A DNA stretch of 11,028 bases from an uncultured Clostridia bacterium (GTDB lineage: Bacteria; Bacillota; Clostridia; Christensenellales; Borkfalkiaceae): NCBI GenBank assembly GCA_934271725.1, contig CAKQSC010000032.1, forward strand, positions 1 to 11,028. Reading direction: 5' to 3'. Numbering within the stretch: position 1 is the stretch's first letter; the number at the start of each line of letters is the position of its first letter. The notes below the pieces were generated by a model. It worked only from the letters and a program-made list of their open reading frames with translations. It ran no database searches and had not been told where the DNA came from. The translations under genes were made by a program, and so were the position numbers. Of this stretch, positions 1 to 4,547 are shown piece by piece.

Positions 1-1
1 A

Positions 2-850
2 CAGCTTCTCGAAAATCTGAGAAAAGGTTATTTCGACAAAGAAATAATCGAAATAGAAGTAAAAGACGTTCCCAAGCCCATGGAGTTGGTTCCGGGCGGA
101 GCGGAGATAAGCATAGGCAATATTTTCGGCGATATGTTCCCCAAGAAAACCAAAAAGAGAAAAATCACCGTAAAAGAGGCTATGAATATGCTTCTTGCGG
201 AAGAGGCGGACAAACTTATCGACGACGACGCCGTCAATGCGGAAGCGATTAAAAGAGCGGAGCAGGAAGGCATAATCTTCATCGACGAAATGGATAAAAT
301 AGCGGGCAAAGGCAACGCGAGCGGAGCGGACGTATCGAGAGAGGGCGTTCAGCGTGATATTTTGCCGATTGTAGAGGGTTGCACCGTTATGACCAAATAC
401 GGACCTATAAAAACGGATTATATACTGTTTATAGCGGCGGGTGCCTTCCACGTAAGCAAGGTGTCCGACCTTATACCCGAACTTCAAGGGAGATTCCCTA
501 TTCTCGTAGAACTCGATTCGCTTACGAAAGAAGATTTCGTCAAGATTCTGACGACGCCCGAAAACGCTATAACAAAGCAGTACGAAATACTTCTCGGCGT
601 AGATAACGTGGATTTGTCTTTTACCGAGGGCGCGATAGAAAAAATGGCGGAAATCGCCGAAAACTTAAACGCTACGGCGGAAGACATCGGCGCGAGAAGA
701 CTTCACACGGTTATGGAAGAGTTGATAGAGGACGTTTCCTTTAACGCCGACGGCGAAACGCTTGAAAAAGTCGTCGTCGACGAAGAGTTCGTAATGAACA
801 AATTCGGCAAACAATTTGCTTCCAAAGATTTAAGAAAATACATTTTATAA
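2..850 (+). CDS. hslU: HslU (ClpY), ATPase subunit of the HslUV protease, 3' part
   Basis: This is the AAA+ unfoldase that feeds substrates to the HslV peptidase in the cytoplasm. The reading frame is open from base 2, so the gene starts outside the window. The 282 residues seen correspond to roughly the last two thirds of a protein of about 440-460 residues. The Walker A loop and pore loop lie upstream and cannot be checked. Visible in order are the end of the HslU-specific I-domain (KKTKKRKITVKEAM), Walker B IIFIDEMDKI with the D and E codons at 284-289, the DVSREGVQRD segment, ILFIAAGAF (sensor 1 region), SDLIPELQGRFP with the arginine-finger area, and IGARRLHTVMEELIED (sensor 2). The tail ends in RKYIL, matching the conserved HslU C-terminus that docks into HslV. 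ClpX lacks an I-domain of this kind and this tail. The stop overlaps the hisS ribosome binding site, so the gene heads or continues an operon with hisS, trxA and fhs. An hslV gene is expected upstream, out of view. Confidence 0.96.
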   Translation, partial: QLLENLRKGYFDKEIIEIEVKDVPKPMELVPGGAEISIGNIFGDMFPKKTKKRKITVKEAMNMLLAEEADKLIDDDAVNAEAIKRAEQEGIIFIDEMDKIAGKGNASGADVSREGVQRDILPIVEGCTVMTKYGPIKTDYILFIAAGAFHVSKVSDLIPELQGRFPILVELDSLTKEDFVKILTTPENAITKQYEILLGVDNVDLSFTEGAIEKMAEIAENLNATAEDIGARRLHTVMEELIEDVSFNADGETLEKVVVDEEFVMNKFGKQFASKDLRKYIL

Positions 851-860
851 GGGGTTTATA

Positions 861-2108
861 ATGCTTATTAAACCGAAAGGAACGAAAGACGTTCTTCCAA
901 ACGACAGTTATAAATGGCAATATATCGAAAAGACGGCGAGAGAACTTGCTATCGTATACGGATTTAAAGAAATAAGAACGCCTGTGTTCGAGCATACGGA
1001 AGTGTTTTTGCGCGGAATAGGCAACACAACCGACGTCGTGAACAAGGAAATGTATACCTTTAAAGACAAAGGCGACAGATCCGTAACCTTAAAGCCGGAA
1101 GGAACGGCGGGGGTTGCCCGTTCGTTTATAGAAAACGGCATGCAGTCGGACGCTCTTCCTAAAAAACTGTTCTATATAACGCCCTGTTTCAGATACGAAA
1201 ATCCGCAGGCGGGCAGATTGAGAGAGTTTCATCAGTTCGGCGTCGAAGTGTTGGGTTCGTCTACTCCCGATACGGATGCGGAAGTCATTTTGTTCGTAAA
1301 AACGCTTTTCGACAAACTCGGAATACATTCGCTCGAACTCAATATAAACAGCATAGGTTGCAAGGAATGTCGAAAAACTTATAACGACGCGCTTAAAGAT
1401 TATTTAAGACCGCATCTTGACGAAATGTGCGATACTTGCAGAGAACGTTTCGATAAGAATCCTTTAAGAATACTCGATTGCAAAGAGGAAAAATGCAAAG
1501 AAATCTGCAAAGACGCGCCCAGGATGTTGGATTATCTTTGCGACGACTGTAAATCTCACTTTGAGAAAGTCAAAACTTTGCTCGATTCGTGCGGAGTAGA
1601 ATATAAAATAGATCCTAATATCGTTCGAGGACTCGATTATTATACCAAAACCGTGTTCGAGTTCGTTTCGACCTCTATCGGGGCGCAAAGCACCGTGTGC
1701 GGTGGCGGAAGATACGACGGACTTATCGAGGAAATGGGCGGTGGCAAAGTTCAGGGCGTAGGTTTCGCTCTCGGTATAGAAAGACTTCTCTTGCTTATGG
1801 ATTCTACCGGCGTTACTCTTTCCGACGATAACGTAACGGACGTTTATATCGCGCCTATGGGCGAGGAACAATATCCCGTCGCGCTTAAAATAGCACAGAC
1901 GTTGAGAGAAAAAGGCGTTAAAACGGAACTCGATCACATGCAAAGAAGCATAAAGGCGCAGTTTAAATATGCCGATAAGATAGGGGCGAGAAACGTTGTC
2001 GTTATCGGTAGCGGAGAAATCGAAAGCGGAAAAGTAAACGTAAAACGTATGTCGGACGGCGTTCAGACGGAAGTTAAACTTGACGAACTTACCGATTATT
2101 TTGATTGA
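861..2108 (+). CDS. hisS: Histidyl-tRNA synthetase (HisRS)
   Basis: This class II aminoacyl-tRNA synthetase charges tRNA-His in the cytoplasm. At 415 residues it has the usual bacterial length. Visible signatures are the N-terminal KPKGTKDVLP; motif 1 around residues 38-62; LKPEGTA at 77-83; motif 2 FRYENPQAGRLREFHQFG at 110-127; the HisRS-specific RGLDYYTKTVFEF at 256-268, whose R256 is the histidine-activating arginine of the family; and motif 3 GVGFALGIERLLLLM at 299-313. A C-terminal anticodon-binding domain follows from about residue 327. The insertion between motif 2 and RGLDYY contains nine cysteines (167, 170, 190, 193, 207, 212, 216, 227, 230), mostly as C-x2-C pairs, which suggests metal binding. 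The ATG follows AAGGGG (849-854) by 6 bases and lies 10 bases after hslU. HisZ, the paralogue used in histidine biosynthesis, is unlikely because the RGLDYY motif and the anticodon-binding domain are both present. Confidence 0.97.
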   Translation: MLIKPKGTKDVLPNDSYKWQYIEKTARELAIVYGFKEIRTPVFEHTEVFLRGIGNTTDVVNKEMYTFKDKGDRSVTLKPEGTAGVARSFIENGMQSDALPKKLFYITPCFRYENPQAGRLREFHQFGVEVLGSSTPDTDAEVILFVKTLFDKLGIHSLELNINSIGCKECRKTYNDALKDYLRPHLDEMCDTCRERFDKNPLRILDCKEEKCKEICKDAPRMLDYLCDDCKSHFEKVKTLLDSCGVEYKIDPNIVRGLDYYTKTVFEFVSTSIGAQSTVCGGGRYDGLIEEMGGGKVQGVGFALGIERLLLLMDSTGVTLSDDNVTDVYIAPMGEEQYPVALKIAQTLREKGVKTELDHMQRSIKAQFKYADKIGARNVVVIGSGEIESGKVNVKRMSDGVQTEVKLDELTDYFD

Positions 2109-2112
2109 GGTG
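2107..2112 (+). promoter_or_regulatory. Ribosome binding site fixing the trxA start
   Basis: GAGGTG overlaps the hisS stop codon and lies 6 bases before the ATG at 2119. The same frame is open back to an ATG at 2080 inside hisS. The well-placed Shine-Dalgarno sequence and the normal thioredoxin N-terminus (MAEIIDFT) select 2119. Confidence 0.85.
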
Positions 2113-2118
2113 AATAAA

Positions 2119-2442
2119 ATGGCTGAAATAATAGATTTTACTAACGAAAACTTTGAAAGTACGGTAAACGGCGCGGATAAGCCCGTGGTAGTAGACTTTT
2201 GGGCGGTCTGGTGCGGACCGTGCAAAATGCAATCTCCCGTTTTCGACGAGTTGGCGGAAGAATACGGCGATAAGGCTGTGTTCGGTAAGGTAAACGTAGA
2301 CGAGTGCGAACAGCTTGCGGTTGCATTGAAAGTACAGGCGATTCCTACTATAATGATAATAGTCGGCGGAGAAGTAAAGGAAGAAAACGTAGGTTACACC
2401 AAAAAAGAGAAACTTGCGGAATTACTTGCAAAATATATTTAA
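2119..2442 (+). CDS. trxA: Thioredoxin
   Basis: This is a small cytoplasmic protein disulfide reductase of 107 residues, the standard length for a single-domain thioredoxin. The active site is W31-C32-G33-P34-C35-K36, preceded by V25-D26-F27-W28 with the buried Asp26 typical of true thioredoxins. The cis-proline loop is I75-P76-T77. The C-terminal segment keeps the GGEV and VGYTKKE pattern that matches the family beta-hairpin and last helix. One additional cysteine, C63, lies outside the active site. The gene begins 10 bases after hisS and ends 15 bases before fhs, so it is almost certainly co-transcribed with them. No thioredoxin reductase gene is seen nearby. Nothing in the context points to a specialised partner, so a general thiol-reduction role is the safest reading. 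Confidence 0.95.
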   Translation: MAEIIDFTNENFESTVNGADKPVVVDFWAVWCGPCKMQSPVFDELAEEYGDKAVFGKVNVDECEQLAVALKVQAIPTIMIIVGGEVKEENVGYTKKEKLAELLAKYI

Positions 2443-2457
2443 CGACGGAGGAAAGGT

Positions 2458-4125
2458 ATGAAAACCGATATCGAAATTGCGAATTCGGTCGAATTGAAAC
2501 CGATTGCGGAAATTGCCGAAAGATTAGGACTTTCCGAAAACGATTACGAGCAGTACGGCAGATATAAGGCGAAGTTGTCGCTCGATATCAAAGACAGGAA
2601 AACGGACAAGGCGGGTAAACTCGTGCTTGTTACGGCAATTACGCCGACGCCTGCGGGCGAGGGAAAAACGACCACGACGATAGGTCTTGCCGACGGAATG
2701 AGAAAATGCGGTTACGATGCGATTGTCGCGTTGAGAGAACCTTCGCTGGGACCGGTGTTCGGCATAAAAGGCGGTGCTACGGGCGGAGGTTACGCGCAGG
2801 TTGCTCCTATGGAAGATATAAATCTTCATTTTACGGGCGATTTTCACGCGATAGGCTCGGCAAACAACCTGCTTTCCGCAATGCTCGATAATCATATCTT
2901 TCAAGGTAACGCTTTAAAGATAGACATTGACAGAATTACCTGGAAAAGATGCGTCGATATGAACGACCGTCAGTTGCGTTTTATAACGGACGGGCAGGGC
3001 GGTGAAAAGAACGGCGTTGAAAGAAAAGACGGCTACGACATAACCGTCGCTTCGGAAGTAATGGCGGTATTTTGCCTCGCGAAAGACGTTGCCGACTTAA
3101 AGACACGGCTTGGCAGAATTATAGTCGCTTACGATATTGACGGCAACCCCGTTACGGCGAAAGATCTCAAAGCGGACGGAGCGATGACGGCGTTGCTTGT
3201 AGAAGCCGTAAAACCGAACCTCGTTCAGACGCTCGAAGGTACGCCGGCAATCATTCACGGCGGACCGTTTGCGAATATCGCGCACGGTTGCAATTCGGTA
3301 ATCGCTACGAAAACGGCAATGAAACTTGCCGACTATACTATTACGGAAGCGGGTTTCGGCGCGGATTTGGGAGCGGAAAAGTTTTTGGACATAAAATGCA
3401 GGCTCGCAAACTTAAAACCGTCTTGCGTGGTGATAGTGGCAACCGTTCGCGCGCTTAAAATGCACGGTGGCGTTCCCAAAACGGATTTGGCTACGGAAAA
3501 CTTAACCGCGTTGAAAGAGGGTATGCCGAATCTGTTGCGACATATTTCGAATATTAAAGACGTTTACGGTTTGCCGTCCGTCGTTGCGGTGAATAAGTTC
3601 CCGACCGATACGGAAGCGGAAATTAACGAGGTTATAAGGGAGTGTAAAAAACTCGGCGTCGAGGTTGTTTTGTCCGACGTATGGGCGAAAGGCGGAGAGG
3701 GCGGAAAAGAACTCGCAAAAGAGGTTGTTAAACTTTGCAACGAAAAATCCGATTTGCAATTCGCTTACAGCGATGATTTGTCTATTAAGGAAAAGATAAA
3801 CGCCGTAGTTAAAAAAGTGTATCGCGGAGACGGAACGGATTTTACCGAAACCGCCGAAAAAGAAATAGAAAACCTTGAAAAATCGGGATTCGGCAAATTA
3901 CCCGTTTGTATTGCGAAAACGCAGTACAGTTTTTCCGACGATATGAAAAAGACGGGCGCGCCAACGGGCTTTAAGGTAACCGTCCGTTCGGTAAAAGTAT
4001 CCGCGGGGGCGGGCTTTGTAGTCGTTCTTACGGGAAATATAATGACGATGCCGGGGCTTCCCAAAGTGCCCGCGGCGGAAAACATAGACGTTGACGAAAA
4101 CGGTAAAATAACAGGTTTGTTTTAA
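2458..4125 (+). CDS. fhs: Formate-tetrahydrofolate ligase (formyl-THF synthetase)
   Basis: This enzyme catalyses the ATP-dependent joining of formate to tetrahydrofolate to give 10-formyl-THF. It is the formate entry point of one-carbon metabolism, serving purine and fMet-tRNA synthesis, purine or glycine fermentation, and the methyl branch of the Wood-Ljungdahl pathway where present. The 555 residues match the usual length. Visible are the P-loop TPTPAGEGKTTTT at residues 62-74, the signature EPSLGPVFGIKGGATGGGYA at 94-113, PMEDINLHFTGDFHAI at 117-132, HGGPFANIAHGCNS in the middle, and FGADLGAEKFLDIKCR. The ATG follows GGAGGA (2447-2452) by 5 bases. It is the last gene of the hslU-hisS-trxA-fhs run and is followed by a strong hairpin terminator. 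No folD, mthfs or acetogenesis gene is in the window, so which pathway it serves cannot be told from context. Confidence 0.98.
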   Translation: MKTDIEIANSVELKPIAEIAERLGLSENDYEQYGRYKAKLSLDIKDRKTDKAGKLVLVTAITPTPAGEGKTTTTIGLADGMRKCGYDAIVALREPSLGPVFGIKGGATGGGYAQVAPMEDINLHFTGDFHAIGSANNLLSAMLDNHIFQGNALKIDIDRITWKRCVDMNDRQLRFITDGQGGEKNGVERKDGYDITVASEVMAVFCLAKDVADLKTRLGRIIVAYDIDGNPVTAKDLKADGAMTALLVEAVKPNLVQTLEGTPAIIHGGPFANIAHGCNSVIATKTAMKLADYTITEAGFGADLGAEKFLDIKCRLANLKPSCVVIVATVRALKMHGGVPKTDLATENLTALKEGMPNLLRHISNIKDVYGLPSVVAVNKFPTDTEAEINEVIRECKKLGVEVVLSDVWAKGGEGGKELAKEVVKLCNEKSDLQFAYSDDLSIKEKINAVVKKVYRGDGTDFTETAEKEIENLEKSGFGKLPVCIAKTQYSFSDDMKKTGAPTGFKVTVRSVKVSAGAGFVVVLTGNIMTMPGLPKVPAAENIDVDENGKITGLF

Positions 4126-4146
4126 TAAAAATATTATAACGATTTT

Positions 4147-4178
4147 CACCCCGTTGCGAAACGCAACGGGGTGTTCTT
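4147..4178 (+). terminator. Intrinsic terminator of the hslU-fhs operon
   Basis: A perfect 12-bp stem (CACCCCGTTGCG at 4147-4158 with CGCAACGGGGTG at 4162-4173) encloses an AAA loop and is followed by TTCTT. The U-run is short and interrupted but lies on the + side only. It sits 21 bases after the fhs stop. Confidence 0.85.
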
Positions 4179-4199
4179 ATAAAATATATATTGCCGTCG

Positions 4200-4228
4200 T
4201 TGACTTTTTGTATTAAATGTGATAGAAT
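4200..4228 (+). promoter_or_regulatory. Sigma-A promoter, extended -10
   Basis: TTGACT (4200-4205) and TAGAAT (4223-4228) are separated by exactly 17 bases, with a TG at 4220-4221 giving an extended -10. The predicted start of transcription is about 4234-4236. That is where the first strand of the 14-bp RNA helix described in the next entry begins. Confidence 0.75.
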
Positions 4229-4233
4229 ACGAT

Positions 4234-4402
4234 TGCGATATAATTTAATCGATACACGTTGGTATGCTTCTGGCAGGAGTGTACGTTTTTTCGTTGTATT
4301 AAAAATCCATCTGTGTATTGATTTTTATAAATTATATCGCACTAAACGGGAAAAGTACATTATTGCGGTACCGTTCTCGTTCGGGGGCGGTATTTTTTAT
4401 TA
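4234..4402 (+). ncRNA. Candidate structured RNA: small RNA or terminator-controlled leader
   Basis: The sequence folds by eye into a three-way junction. P1 is a perfect 14-bp helix (4234-4247 with 4328-4341). P2 is CG-(bulged A)-TACAC with GTGTA-CG (4250-4257 with 4279-4285), capped by an inner TGC/GCA pairing. P3 is a perfect 8-bp helix (4300-4307 with 4320-4327) that abuts P1 without a gap, so the two could stack coaxially. About 27 bases later comes a 10-bp hairpin with a GTTC loop and a U-run (4369-4402). The promoter just upstream would start the transcript at the base of P1. Two readings are possible: a stand-alone RNA of about 170 nt, or the 5' leader of the lipoprotein gene with premature termination. 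I find no match to the purine, TPP, c-di-GMP, THF, preQ1 or 6S consensus patterns I know. Pairings were found by inspection, without energy calculation. Confidence 0.55.
4369..4402 (+). terminator. Terminator hairpin inside the lipoprotein leader
   Basis: TACCGTTCTC (4369-4378) pairs with GGGGGCGGTA (4383-4392), with three G-U wobbles and a GTTC tetraloop. It is followed directly by TTTTTTATTA. It lies about 165 bases after the predicted transcription start and 145 bases before the lipoprotein ATG, so it would either end a small RNA or attenuate the downstream gene. Confidence 0.65.
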
Positions 4403-4547
4403 CTTTAAGCGCATGCGAAAATGCAGTCGTATTAAGGATAAATCATACTCTTTCCTTCCTGTTTGTAAAATGTAGAAATAAATATTTTAAAAATCAAGAG
4501 TGTTGTTCACTTCGGGTATAAAAATAATTTTCATAAGGAGAGAAAAG
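4403..4547 (+). other. AT-rich leader between the internal terminator and the lipoprotein
   Basis: About 145 bases with no convincing gene. Candidate -10-like boxes occur (TATAAA at 4517-4522) but no partner -35 at proper spacing is convincing. Expression of the lipoprotein may therefore depend on read-through from the promoter at 4200. The only clear signal is the ribosome binding site at its end. Confidence 0.5.
4535..4542 (+). promoter_or_regulatory. Ribosome binding site fixing the lipoprotein start
   Basis: AAGGAGAG lies 5 bases before the ATG at 4548. The frame is open back to an ATG at 4500, but that start lacks a Shine-Dalgarno sequence and would bury the signal peptide behind 16 extra residues. 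The start at 4548 gives a textbook lipoprotein signal. Confidence 0.88.

Noticed and set aside
851..860. T-box leader for hisS, and a THF riboswitch for fhs (2443-2457)
   Set aside because: The gaps before these genes are 10 and 15 bases, far too short for either element.
1464..2225. Long minus-strand open frame of 253 codons opposite hisS and trxA
   Set aside because: It lies entirely over well-identified genes, has a composition expected from their codon bias read backwards, shows no recognisable domain, and has no promoter or ribosome binding site.
4239..4244. TATAAT as a second promoter in the RNA region
   Set aside because: No acceptable -35 lies 16-18 bases upstream, and the bases are explained by P1 of the RNA.
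4234..4341. Inverted repeat as ends of a small transposable element (MITE)
   Set aside because: The 14-bp arms are not flanked by a target-site duplication I can see. Nested helices, a promoter in register and a terminator fit an RNA better.
4191..4475. Plus-strand frame of 94 codons in the fhs-lipoprotein gap
   Set aside because: It starts inside the promoter region and runs through the RNA helices and the terminator. It has no Shine-Dalgarno sequence and an irregular composition. A second overlapping frame at 4318-4521 fails for the same reasons.
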